This document shows, piece after piece, positions 41,193 to 49,388 of a stretch of DNA of 64,000 nucleotides. A program made the translations under genes and the position numbers. Positions within the stretch are counted from its first letter, which is position 1; each line of letters starts with the position of its first letter. The notes under the pieces were generated by a model. That model was given only the letters and a program-made list of their open reading frames with translations. It did not search any database and was not told where the DNA came from. The DNA lies in the NCBI RefSeq assembly GCF_002355475.1, contig NZ_AP014862.1, forward strand, positions 1,612,001-1,676,000, read 5' to 3'. The stretch is from Pseudomonas furukawaii (lineage in GTDB: Bacteria > Pseudomonadota > Gammaproteobacteria > Pseudomonadales > Pseudomonadaceae).

Positions 41193-41753
41193 ATGTCGGC
41201 ACCGCACCCGCTCAATCAGGCCGTGATCGCCCAGGCCCTGCATGACCTGCGCAACGGCCAGTTGCGCCGCTGCAAGGCCATGGGCTTCGGCGAGGAGGAG
41301 CTGGATGCGCTGAAGCACCCCGAACTCGTGAGCATGCTGGTGAATGCCACGGTGTCGTGGTGTTCGGTGTCGGTGAACCGGGAAGTGTTGAAGCGGCTGC
41401 TGAGCCAGGTGCACGACGTGGAGCGGGAGATCGCCACGGTGGACCGCATGCTGCGCCTGGGGGCGAGCACGGAGATGGTCAGCAAGTTCTATGGCCTCAC
41501 GCATCAGGAAGTGGCGCTGCGCCGCGACATCCTCGGCCTGCCCAAGCGCAAGGGCCGACATCCGGTGCTGAACGAGGCGCAGGACGTGGCCTTGTGGGAG
41601 CACTGGAAGGCCGCCGTCACCGAGCGCCATATCGCCCTGACCGACGACATGGCGATGCTGGAGCTGACCATGGATCTGGCCGAGGCCATGACTCTGCCCA
41701 TGTCGGTGATCTGGTCGGCGATACGGAACTGGATCGACCAGGGGCTGGTGTAG
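41193..41753 (+). CDS. DUF2857 protein (BisC-like)
   Basis: 186 residues from ATG 41193 with GCAGGAG 8 bp upstream. MLVNATVSWCSVSVNREVLKR, DRMLRLGASTEMVSKFYGL and THQEVALRRDILGLPKRKGR show an FlhC-like/HTH core typical of DUF2857. In ICEclc this gene lies directly after parB/bisD and is BisC, which with BisD activates integrase, inrR and other late promoters. It is separated by 17 bp from parB and 3 bp from the next gene. Confidence 0.8.
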   Translation: MSAPHPLNQAVIAQALHDLRNGQLRRCKAMGFGEEELDALKHPELVSMLVNATVSWCSVSVNREVLKRLLSQVHDVEREIATVDRMLRLGASTEMVSKFYGLTHQEVALRRDILGLPKRKGRHPVLNEAQDVALWEHWKAAVTERHIALTDDMAMLELTMDLAEAMTLPMSVIWSAIRNWIDQGLV

Positions 41754-41756
41754 GCC

Positions 41757-42926
41757 ATGAGCACGGGTGGCGTACCACGGCGCGAAGGCCCCGTTGCGCT
41801 GTCCGCGCTCTTCGACGAGGCCCTGCAGCACCTGCAGCCGGCGCAGGGAACGGCGCCGGCCGCCGACGGTTTCCTCTACAGCGGCAACCGCCATGAGAGC
41901 GTGCCGCGCAGGCTGTTCCTCGACCGGCGCCTGACGCCGCTGGAGCGCAACGCCTGGCAGGTGTTCCGCCTGCAGCTCAACGACGACGGCGTGACCGCCT
42001 TTCCCACCTACGACCAATTGCGCCCCTACCTGGCCTCGATGCCCTGCGCGGCGCAGGCATCGCACGAGACCGTGGCGCGCGCCCTGACGCTGCTGCGGCT
42101 GACGCGCTGGCTGAGCCTGGTGCGACGACGGCGCGACCCCAAGACCGGCCGCATCCAAGGCAACCTCTACGTGCTGCACGACGAACCGCTGTCGCCCTTC
42201 GAGGCGATGCAGCTCGATGCCGACTACCTCGGCCTGGTCAGCCAGGCGCTGACCCATGCCGCCAAGGCGGTGCAGATCGTGGGCATGAACACGCTCAAGG
42301 AAATTGCCGAAGACCCGCTGCTCAGCGGCCGCACGCTACCGACCCGCCTGCAGGTGCTGGCGCAGCGCATGACACGCCACGGCTTGGCGGCGGAGAGTTA
42401 TCCACAGGAGGTCGCCGACTACGATTCCGAAGAAGGCCGAAATGCCTTTCTTCGGAATGCTGCGCGCCCGTCTTCGGAATCCGAAGCAGGGCCGGAACCC
42501 GCGCCGGACGGCTCTGTTCGGATTCCGAAGGAGGACCGTACAGTACGTAATGATCGTATAAATGAAGCACGTACCGTACCGTGCGCGAGGGCCTTGCAGA
42601 ACCTGCGGCTGCCCGAGCGCTTCCTGCGCCTGAAGGACGAGCAGCAGGCGGGTGCGCTTGTGGCGCTGCAACAGGTGGACGAGGCGCAGCGCCAGGCGGT
42701 GCTCGACGAGTGGGCGGCGCGCTGTGGCGGCAGCACGGTGCGCAATCCGCCCGGCTACCTGTTCGGCATCATCCAGAAGGCGATCCGCGGAGAATTCCGT
42801 GCCTGGGCCGGGCAAGGCGATGCCCGCGCCATGTCCGGTCCGGCATCCGCTGTGTCAAAGGCCGCCGGTCCGGAGGTGGCACAGGCTCACATCACGCGCC
42901 TGCGCTCGCTGTTGGAGCGGCCATGA
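41757..42926 (+). CDS. STY4528-family ICE/pathogenicity-island replication protein
   Basis: 389 residues from ATG 41757. The N-terminal winged-helix part (SVPRRLFLDRRLTPLERNAW, YLASMPCAAQASHETVARAL) is a replication-initiator-like HTH; a second conserved part is QQVDEAQRQAVLDEWAARCGG and NPPGYLFGIIQKAIRGEF. The linker between them is encoded by DNA full of inverted CTTCGGAA repeats (42424-42530). STY4528-type proteins are annotated as island replication proteins; direct proof of initiation is lacking. Confidence 0.75.
   Translation: MSTGGVPRREGPVALSALFDEALQHLQPAQGTAPAADGFLYSGNRHESVPRRLFLDRRLTPLERNAWQVFRLQLNDDGVTAFPTYDQLRPYLASMPCAAQASHETVARALTLLRLTRWLSLVRRRRDPKTGRIQGNLYVLHDEPLSPFEAMQLDADYLGLVSQALTHAAKAVQIVGMNTLKEIAEDPLLSGRTLPTRLQVLAQRMTRHGLAAESYPQEVADYDSEEGRNAFLRNAARPSSESEAGPEPAPDGSVRIPKEDRTVRNDRINEARTVPCARALQNLRLPERFLRLKDEQQAGALVALQQVDEAQRQAVLDEWAARCGGSTVRNPPGYLFGIIQKAIRGEFRAWAGQGDARAMSGPASAVSKAAGPEVAQAHITRLRSLLERP
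42424..42530. repeat. Inverted CTTCGGAA repeats inside the STY4528-like gene
   Basis: ATTCCGAAGAA (42424-42434) and TTCTTCGGAAT (42448-42458) are perfect 11-bp inverted copies; TCTTCGGAATCCGAAG (42471-42486) and TTCGGATTCCGAAG (42517-42530) add two near-perfect palindromes. They encode a poorly conserved acidic linker. Such clustered repeats in or beside an initiator gene resemble iterons. Confidence 0.7.
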
Positions 42927-43024
42927 ACGCGGCACATTGCGCCATCCCCAAGGGATGGTTGCAACAGGAAGCCTTCCGATCAATACGGACCGGGCAAGGA
43001 AAAGCCTGCCGGACGCTTGCTGGC

Positions 43025-43051
43025 GTATTCATTTTTGCGTATGTTGAATAC
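43025..43051. promoter_or_regulatory. Inverted repeat upstream of the ParDE-like pair
   Basis: GTATTCA (43025-43031) and TGAATAC (43045-43051) are 7-bp arms 13 bp apart, ending 23 bp before the antitoxin start. Antitoxins of this class usually bind such dyads to repress their own operon. Confidence 0.6.
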
Positions 43052-43074
43052 AACAACGGCAACAGGAGCCAGAC

Positions 43075-43335
43075 ATGCCCCGGACAACGACCACGACCAT
43101 GACGGTTCGCCTCAGCGGACCGCTCAGCGATTTCGTCGCCGCCAACGTGGGCGAGCATGGCGACTACGAGAACGTCAGCGAATACATGCGCGACCTGGTC
43201 CGCCGCGACAAGGAACGCAAGGAGCAGGAAGCCTTCGACCGGCTGAAGGCCGAGCTAGCCCATGCCTTTGGCGCCCCGGAAACTTCGTATCGTCCCCTGA
43301 CCGCCGCCGACGTGACCGCGCGCAACCAGGGCTGA
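43075..43335 (+). CDS. ParD-like antitoxin
   Basis: 86 residues. The N-terminal ribbon-helix-helix TTTMTVRLSGPLSDFVAANV and YENVSEYMRDLVRRDKERKE match ParD/CopG-type antitoxins (CC2985 family). The C-terminal part would wrap the toxin encoded 5 bp downstream. The pair lies between the replication gene and the AcaB operon, where sister elements have nothing or other cargo. Confidence 0.88.
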   Translation: MPRTTTTTMTVRLSGPLSDFVAANVGEHGDYENVSEYMRDLVRRDKERKEQEAFDRLKAELAHAFGAPETSYRPLTAADVTARNQG

Positions 43336-43340
43336 CGGTT

Positions 43341-43655
43341 GTGGCCAAGGTCCTGGTCCAGGAGGCGGCGTCCTGGCGGCTCGACGAGATCTACCGCTAC
43401 ACGCGCGATCGCTGGGGCACCGAACAGGCCGATCGCTACATCGCCGGGCTGTTCGAGGCCTTCGACGGCATCGACACGCACCGGACATCGTCCAGGCCCG
43501 TCCCGGCCGAGTTCGGCATCGAAGGCTACTTCTTCCGCTACGAACGGCACTTCGTCTACTGGCGCCGGCTCTCGAATGGCGACATCGGCATCGTGACCAT
43601 CCTGCACGAGCGGATGCACCAGATCGACCGATTCCGGGACGATTTCGGTTCATGA
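43341..43655 (+). CDS. ParE/RelE-like toxin
   Basis: 104 residues from GTG 43341 (VAKVLVQEAASWRLDEIYRY). TRDRWGTEQADRYIAGLFEA and IEGYFFRYERHFVYWRRL, VTILHERMHQIDRFRDDF follow the ParE-superfamily fold; no ATG fits. Overlaps the next gene start by 4 bp (ATGA). With the adjacent ParD-like antitoxin it forms an apparently intact addiction module that would help keep the ICE. Confidence 0.88.
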   Translation: MAKVLVQEAASWRLDEIYRYTRDRWGTEQADRYIAGLFEAFDGIDTHRTSSRPVPAEFGIEGYFFRYERHFVYWRRLSNGDIGIVTILHERMHQIDRFRDDFGS

Positions 43656-44599
43656 CCGGACAGACCGACGGCGATCTCCTGGACCGCCAGCGCGAAGTCC
43701 AGCGCGTGCTCGGCCGTTGCATGCTCCGCCTCCAGCAATACGAGCGCCTGATCAAGACCATCGTGGCCCACCACGACTTTACGGGACCGGCCCACGCACT
43801 GGCGTCGACCCGCGCGGCGCGCATCGCCGATGCCGCAGGCAAGACGCTCGGCACCCTGGTCGGGCGGCTCTTGGGATCGTATGCCGTCATCGACGGAACC
43901 GACACATCCGCCGATTCTTTAGGCAACGCCCCGAAGACCTCATCTCGTTCAGCATGCGGATCCACCTGAGCCTGTCCGCGGAAGACTACGCCCAGACCCA
44001 GGACGGCCTGAGGGAATTGGTGTCGCTGCGCAACAATCTGGTGCACCACTTCATCGACCAGCACGACCTGTGGACTTTGGGCGGATGTCGTGAAGCGCAC
44101 GAGGCGCTGGCCGCCGCCTACGCTCGCATCGACCAGCACTTCGAGCGCCTCCGGGGCTGGGCCGAACACATGGACCAGGCCAGGCGCCTGGCGGCAGAGT
44201 TTGTTCAGCCCGATACCTTCCGTGACCTGGTGATCCATGACATCGCCCCGGCTGACTCGGTGGATTGGCCGGCGGCAGGCATCGTCCGCGCCCTGCGCGA
44301 GGCCTCGGTCGAACTGGCCGTGGAAGGCTGGACACCCGTTGCCAGCGCAGGACGATGGATCACACAACGGTATCCCGAGCAGCAGCCTGCCAGGTACGGC
44401 TGTGCCGGTTGGCGGCAGGTGCTTGCACGAGTCGCGCCTGTTCGAACCGCGCCTGTTCGAACTGAGCTACCGTGACGTGGACGGGCAGCGTGCCGCCTGG
44501 TACAGGGCTCGCGCCCACTGTCGAAGTCGTAATGCCGCATCGGCGGCTTTCCCCGTCCTGCTGTCATCTCATCAGGCTATCCCTATCCCCAGGGGATAG
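43652..44599 (+). pseudogene. LOTUS/OST-HTH-domain gene broken by two frameshifts
   Basis: Three frames must be joined. From ATG 43652 (MTGQTDGDLLDRQREVQRVL) to about 43915 in frame one; RQRPEDLISFSMRIHLSLS, VSLRNNLVHHFIDQHDLWTL to about 44420 in frame two; HESRLFEPRLFELSYRDVDG after the CTTG at 44422 in frame one. The C-terminal part (GIVRALREASVELAVEGW, ASAGRWITQRYPEQQPARYG) fits an OST-HTH/LOTUS RNA-binding domain. A 15-bp tandem duplication (RLFEP/RLFEL) lies at about 44434-44463. It overlaps the toxin stop by 4 bp, so it was third in that operon. Functional unless the frameshifts are real. Confidence 0.6.
44583..44599. promoter_or_regulatory. Perfect palindrome CTATCCCC-A-GGGGATAG before the AcaB operon
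   Basis: 17 bp, centred at 44591, about 125 bp upstream of the AcaB-like gene start; an additional half GGCTATCCC precedes it. The same palindrome occurs once more, before topB. Candidate operator of an ICE master regulator. Confidence 0.65.
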
Positions 44600-44721
44600 C
44601 CGGTACAGCCAGCCTTCCGGCAGCGAACAAACCGGGCGCACGCCGATTGCGGTTTGTTGACTGACGGCCTTCCGACCGATGCCGATGCTGGCGACTCGCC
44701 CCTTCACCGCGAGTCGCTCCC

Positions 44722-45510
44722 ATGGCCAACGAACGCACAGAACCCCTGCAACTGAATCTCGGATCGCTGCGCAGCGCGATGTCGCTGACGCTGCACACGC
44801 ACCACGCCTCGCGCATCTGGCACGGCCGTGCGCCGACCGAGGGGCGCCCCGGCATCATCGGTCTCAACGGCTTCATCGGCGCCATGAACAAGATGAAGCG
44901 CGGCGCCGAGCAGGACGACCCGTACTCGGACTGGTGGATGTTGCGGATCGAGGACAAGCTCGCCGACACCAAGACCCGTCTGCAGACCCTGCGCGAACAG
45001 GTGGACCAAGCCCTGGCCGACGTGCCACCGGCGCTGTCGCTGGGCGAAAACATGAACGTGCAGCCGGTGAAGCTGCCGCTGTTCGTGAATGCACAGCTCG
45101 GCTTCATGGCGGTGTATCTGCTGGCCGACTACGACGACCTGGCACGCAAACTCATCCTGGCGCACCACACGGCGCTGATCGACCGCAGCACCCTGGAGCG
45201 CTGGCTCAATGATGGCGCGCACGCGCTGCGCAGCCTGTTCTCGCTGGCCCAGCAGTACCGCTACTCGGGCACGACGCGCGATGACTTCGCGGCGAAGAAC
45301 GCGGCGGCGCGAGCGGCGTTGGAGAAGTTCGGCGAGCTGCCGCAGGACGTGCTGGAAGGTACGCGCCGTTCGCGCTTCGCGCCACCGATCGCGCGGCGGA
45401 CGACCCAGCCCGGCACGCCGACTGCTGCGCCTGCCGTCGAGCCCGATGCGCCGGCTCCCACGGGTGGCGCAGCCGATGGTGCGGCGGGCGATGAGGGTGC
45501 TGGCGCATGA
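44722..45510 (+). CDS. Integrating conjugative element protein, TIGR03761/AcaB-like
   Basis: 262 residues from ATG 44722. NLGSLRSAMSLTLHTHHASRIW, GRAPTEGRPGIIGLNGF and NMNVQPVKLPLFVNAQLGFM are hallmark stretches of the PFL_4669 (TIGR03761) family found in ICEs and islands. The Pro/Ala-rich tail is variable. Related AcaB proteins contribute to ICE gene activation; here the role is inferred. It overlaps the DUF3158 gene by 4 bp and heads a three-gene operon ending in ssb. Confidence 0.85.
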   Translation: MANERTEPLQLNLGSLRSAMSLTLHTHHASRIWHGRAPTEGRPGIIGLNGFIGAMNKMKRGAEQDDPYSDWWMLRIEDKLADTKTRLQTLREQVDQALADVPPALSLGENMNVQPVKLPLFVNAQLGFMAVYLLADYDDLARKLILAHHTALIDRSTLERWLNDGAHALRSLFSLAQQYRYSGTTRDDFAAKNAAARAALEKFGELPQDVLEGTRRSRFAPPIARRTTQPGTPTAAPAVEPDAPAPTGGAADGAAGDEGAGA

Positions 45511-46055
45511 CGGCATCGCCCCCCATCAGCCACTCCACGCGCTTCGTGGCGCTGGAACAGGCGGACTTCCAGCGGCTGGAACACGCAGGCTACCTAAAAG
45601 GCCTTTTACAGCCTTTTAAGGGTAAGGGGAGTCTGGAGACCTGGGCCAGCCAGTGCGCATCGCTGCGCGACGACGTGATTGGCCTGGCGCAGCGGCGCGT
45701 GCTGCCCCAGGCGCGCGCCTACCCCTTCAGCCTGCTCGACGTGCAACTGGCCCAGCAGGCCACTGGCGCAGGGACGACCTTCCTGCGCTGGCGCAACCAC
45801 GACCGTTCCTCCATGGGCGTGGCGTTGTGGGAGGCCCTGCTGGCCAACCCCGCGACGCCGGCCTCGCTGATCGACGAGCTGTACGCGATGGAACTGCAGC
45901 GCATCGTGCTGAACATGCAGATCAGCCTGACCCACAGCATCGCTCGCCAAGCCCTGGAATGCGCCAGCAAGGCCGCCCAGGCCGAAGCGGCTTACCTGCG
46001 GCGTGTCCACGGGCATACCGCAGTCGTTCCACCCACCCCCAAGGAGTCACCATGA
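45507..46055 (+). CDS. DUF3158 family ICE protein (inrR position)
   Basis: 182 residues from ATG 45507. FQRLEHAGYLKGLLQPFKGKG, QCASLRDDVIGLAQRRVLP and TTFLRWRNHDRSSMGVALWE match DUF3158. In ICEclc the gene just before ssb is inrR, needed for strong integrase expression; whether this protein is InrR itself cannot be proved here. Overlaps the preceding gene and ssb by 4 bp each. Confidence 0.8.
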   Translation: MTASPPISHSTRFVALEQADFQRLEHAGYLKGLLQPFKGKGSLETWASQCASLRDDVIGLAQRRVLPQARAYPFSLLDVQLAQQATGAGTTFLRWRNHDRSSMGVALWEALLANPATPASLIDELYAMELQRIVLNMQISLTHSIARQALECASKAAQAEAAYLRRVHGHTAVVPPTPKESP

Positions 46056-46435
46056 GCACGCACTTTGTCGGCGAGGGCAACATCGGTTCTGCGCCGGACT
46101 ACCGCGAATTCCCGAACGGCAACGACGAGCCGCGCCGGCTGCTGCGCCTGAACGTCTACTTCGACAACCCGGTGCCGAAAAAGGACGGCGAGTACGAAGA
46201 TCGCGGCGGCTTCTGGGCGCCCGTGGAGCTGTGGCACCGCGACGCCGAGCACTGGAAGACGCTGTACCAGAAAGGTATGCGGGTGCTGGTCGAGGGCCGC
46301 ACCGTGCGCGACGAATGGGAGGACGCCGACGAGAACGAGCGCGTGACGTTCAAGGTCGAGGCGCGGCGCGTGGGCATCCTGCCGTACCGCATCGAGTCGG
46401 TGGCGCTCAGCACCAAGCCGGCCGGCGGACAGTAA
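46052..46435 (+). CDS. ssb: ICE single-stranded DNA-binding protein
   Basis: 127 residues from ATG 46052 (AAGGAG 7 bp upstream). The OB-fold of the ICE-type SSB shows GEGNIGSAPDYREFPNGNDE, RGGFWAPVELWHRDAEHW, YQKGMRVLVEGRTVRDEWED. It lacks the acidic C-terminal tail of chromosomal SSB, as usual for ICE copies. It would coat transferred or replicating single strands. Last gene of the AcaB-DUF3158-ssb operon. Confidence 0.88.
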   Translation: MSTHFVGEGNIGSAPDYREFPNGNDEPRRLLRLNVYFDNPVPKKDGEYEDRGGFWAPVELWHRDAEHWKTLYQKGMRVLVEGRTVRDEWEDADENERVTFKVEARRVGILPYRIESVALSTKPAGGQ

Positions 46436-46500
46436 TTCGCCCATCGCCGTTCCCCCGAGGGCGGCTGTAGCAATCGTCATACGCCCGCGATGCACCAGCG

Positions 46501-46521
46501 AGCTATCCCCAGGGGATAGCT
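46501..46521. promoter_or_regulatory. Second CTATCCCC-A-GGGGATAG palindrome, before topB
   Basis: The same 17-bp palindrome as at 44583, here with arms extended to 10 bp (AGCTATCCCC), centred at 46511, 206 bp upstream of topB. No terminator-like T-run follows, so an operator is more likely than a terminator. Confidence 0.65.
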
Positions 46522-46726
46522 CCAAGGTCGTCCACGGAGTTCCAGCCGCCCTCCCGAAACGACGCTTTTGCTGTGCCAGCTCTGGTCCAGGCGCACCGCT
46601 GCGGCAACGAACCGCCTGCCGATCACAAAGCGGTGTCTGCATCAATCGGCTTCCTTGCTGCCGGCATCTCCTGGCCCCGCCAAGCTGACGCCCATCCGAT
46701 GAACCGCAAATTTCCAAGGAGGCTTC

Positions 46727-48742
46727 ATGCGCGTGTTCCTGTGCGAGAAGCCCTCCCAGGGCAAGGACATCGCCCGTGTGCTGGGTGCCGTTCAACGCGG
46801 CAACGGCTGCTACAGCGGCGCGGGTGTCGTCGTGACCTGGTGCATCGGTCATCTGGTCGAGGCGGTTCCGCCCGAAGGCTACGGCGAGCAGTACAAGCGC
46901 TGGGCTATGGAGCACCTGCCCATTCTTCCCGAGCGCTGGCGTGTCGAGCCCAAGGCGGCGACCGCTGCGCAGTTCAAGATCGTGCAGCAGCTCGTCGCCA
47001 AGGCGGGCGAGCTGGTGATCGCGACCGACGCCGACCGCGAAGGTGAGATGATCGCCCGCGAAATCATCGATCTGTGTGGCTACCGCGGACCGATCCAGCG
47101 GTTGTGGCTTTCGGCGCTCAACGATGCATCGATCCGCAAGGCCCTGAGCACGCTCAAGCCGTCCGCCGAAACGCTGCCGCTGTACTTCTCCGCACTCGCC
47201 CGATCGCGCGCCGACTGGCTGATCGGGATGAACTTGAGCCGCTTGTTCACACTGCTGGGGCGTCAGGCCGGCTATACGGGCGTGCTGTCGGTGGGGCGCG
47301 TGCAGACGCCGACGCTGAAGTTGGTCGTGGATCGTGATCGCGAGATCGCGCGATTCGTCTCCATGCCGTATTGGGCCGTGGATGTGCTGCTATCCCATGC
47401 CGGCCAATCCTTCACCGCGAGCTGGATACCGCCTGAAGGCAGCACGGATGCAGCGGGTCGCTGCCTTCAGCAGCCGGTGGCGCAGCAGGCTGCGGATCGC
47501 ATTCGCGCGGCACGCGATGCGCAGGTCGTGTCAGTGGACACCGAGCGCGTGCGCGAGGCACCGCCGCTGCCGTTCGACCTGGGCACGCTGCAGGAGGTGT
47601 GCTCCAAGCAGTTGGGCCTCGACGTGCAGGAGACGCTGGACATTGCCCAGGCGCTGTACGAGACGCACAAGGCGACAACGTATCCGCGCTCGGATTCGGG
47701 CTACCTGCCCGAGAGCATGCTGGCCGAGGTGCCGACCGTACTCGACAGTCTGGTCAAGACCGACCCCAGCCTGCGGCCGCTGATCGAGCGCCTGGATCGC
47801 CAACAGCGCTCGCGTGCATGGAACGACGGCAAGGTGTCGGCTCACCACGGCATCATCCCGACGCTGGAGCCCGCCAACCTGTCGGCCATGAACGAGAAGG
47901 AACTGGCCGTCTACCGGCTGATCCGCGCCCATTACCTCGCGCAGTTCCTCCCGCACCATGAGTTCGACCGGACGGTAGCGCAGTTCTCGTGCGGCAGTCA
48001 GTCGCTGGCGGCCGTGGGCAAGCAGATTGCCGTCATCGGCTGGCGTGAGGTGCTGGCGACGCCGGGGCCGGACGATGCCGGTGGCGAGGATGCGCAGCGC
48101 AGCCAGGTGCTGCCCGCCCTGCATGCGGGCCTGTCCTGCCCGGTCGGAAAGGTGGATCTCAAGGCGCTGAAGACGCTGCCGCCCAAACCCTACACGCAGG
48201 GCGAGCTGATCAAGGCCATGAAGACCGTCGCCAAGTTCGTGACCGACCCGCGCCTGAAACAGAAGCTGCGAGATACCACCGGCATCGGCACCGAGGCGAC
48301 ACGCGCCAACATCATCAGCGGGTTGCTGGCCCGCGGTTATCTCTTGAAGAAGGGCCGCGCCATCCGCGCGTCGGATGCGGCCTTTACATTGATCGACGCC
48401 GTGCCGGCGGCCATCGCCAATCCGGGCACGACAGCGGTATGGGAGCAGGCGCTGGACATGATCGAGGCTGGCCAGATGACGCTGGACACCTTTATCGCCA
48501 AGCAGTCCGTCTGGGTCGGCCAGCTCGTGCAGCAGTACCGCGGCGCAACGCTCTCGCTCAAGCTGCCGCCGGCGCCGGCCTGCCCGCGGTGCGGCGCACC
48601 GATGCAGCAGCGCACGGGCAAGAGCGGCGCGTTCTGGTCCTGCTCGCGCTACCCGAACTGCAAGGGCACGTTGCCGATCGAGTCCTCGGCGGGCCGGCGC
48701 AGCGCACCGCGCAAGCGGCGTGCTGCCTCCAAGGCGTCCTGA
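46727..48742 (+). CDS. topB: DNA topoisomerase III of the ICE
   Basis: 671 residues from ATG 46727 (AAGGAGG 7 bp upstream). TOPRIM domain 1-150 with VFLCEKPSQGKDIARVLGA and VIATDADREGEMIAREII (DxD). The catalytic Tyr lies in ATTYPRSDSGYLPES; DTTGIGTEATRANIISGLL is typical of type IA enzymes. A C-terminal zinc ribbon has CPRCGAPMQQRTGKSGAF and CSRYPNC. The enzyme relaxes and decatenates single-strand-containing DNA during ICE transfer or replication. Sister ICEs have it in the same place. Confidence 0.95.
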   Translation: MRVFLCEKPSQGKDIARVLGAVQRGNGCYSGAGVVVTWCIGHLVEAVPPEGYGEQYKRWAMEHLPILPERWRVEPKAATAAQFKIVQQLVAKAGELVIATDADREGEMIAREIIDLCGYRGPIQRLWLSALNDASIRKALSTLKPSAETLPLYFSALARSRADWLIGMNLSRLFTLLGRQAGYTGVLSVGRVQTPTLKLVVDRDREIARFVSMPYWAVDVLLSHAGQSFTASWIPPEGSTDAAGRCLQQPVAQQAADRIRAARDAQVVSVDTERVREAPPLPFDLGTLQEVCSKQLGLDVQETLDIAQALYETHKATTYPRSDSGYLPESMLAEVPTVLDSLVKTDPSLRPLIERLDRQQRSRAWNDGKVSAHHGIIPTLEPANLSAMNEKELAVYRLIRAHYLAQFLPHHEFDRTVAQFSCGSQSLAAVGKQIAVIGWREVLATPGPDDAGGEDAQRSQVLPALHAGLSCPVGKVDLKALKTLPPKPYTQGELIKAMKTVAKFVTDPRLKQKLRDTTGIGTEATRANIISGLLARGYLLKKGRAIRASDAAFTLIDAVPAAIANPGTTAVWEQALDMIEAGQMTLDTFIAKQSVWVGQLVQQYRGATLSLKLPPAPACPRCGAPMQQRTGKSGAFWSCSRYPNCKGTLPIESSAGRRSAPRKRRAASKAS

Positions 48743-48845
48743 TCCTCACTTCCCCCTGCCGCGCCGGCCACTTCACGGGCGGCGAGGCAAACGTCCCGCA
48801 CCGCGCGGGACTCCAAGCGCGCGTCTCCTTCTGCAACGGTGTGCG

Positions 48846-48880
48846 CGCCCCGTCTGCCCACACCATCGGGCGACGGGGCG
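48846..48880. other. Strong hairpin after topB
   Basis: Outer stem CGCCCCGTC/GACGGGGCG (9 bp, perfect) with inner stem GCCC/GGGC separated from it by one T bulge; no T-run follows on either strand. It could stabilise the topB mRNA end or be part of a structured RNA in the 48743-49522 stretch. Confidence 0.5.
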
Positions 48881-49320
48881 AGAAGGTCATTGCTCCACGA
48901 ATCGCGCCCGCCGCCATTCCCTTGATCGGTGTGCCTTGCCTCGGCCACGAGGGGCTTCCTGACGTCTTGCCGCCGCGCGAGCCGTAAGGAGGCCACTTGG
49001 GCCGAGGGTATTCGGTGCCGGTGCCCGCCGGTGAAACAACGGGTTCCCTTTGTGTGTGGATACACGCCAGAGGATGCCGGCCCCAGCCACGAAACGGGCC
49101 GGGTGAGATTGCTGACGCAGCGAACGGCTTTGACGACGGCCTGCGCTGACGCAGCCCACAGGTGGTTTTCCTTCCTCTCCAGCCGGAGGCCCGCGTGGCC
49201 TTCGGCGCCCTGGTCCTTGCTTTGTCCCGTGACGCGGGCCTGCCCTAAAGCGGGCCGTCCGCGATTCGGTTTTCTCTGCGACGACAGCCATGCTTCGCGC
49301 CCATCCTCACGCCATGCGTT

Positions 49321-49388
49321 GCTGACAGTCGTCAGCGGCATGCCCTGGCAGTCTCGGTCTTCAAGACTGCAACGCGGTTCGCCGCGTT
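49321..49388 (+). ncRNA. Three-hairpin leader motif, copy 1
   Basis: H1 GCTGAC-AGTC-GTCAGC (49321-49336), linker CATGCCCTG, H2 GCAGTCT-N9-AGACTGC (49348-49370), H3 AACGCGG-TTCG-CCGCGTT (49371-49388, UUCG loop). Two further copies lie at 51173 and 53947, each upstream of a different ICE gene. Stems are kept although bases change. Confidence 0.65.

Noticed and set aside
43652-44475. Programmed ribosomal frameshift in the LOTUS gene
   Set aside because: The switch near 43915-43925 lacks a heptameric slippery site, and a second opposite shift is needed near 44422; decay or error explains both better.
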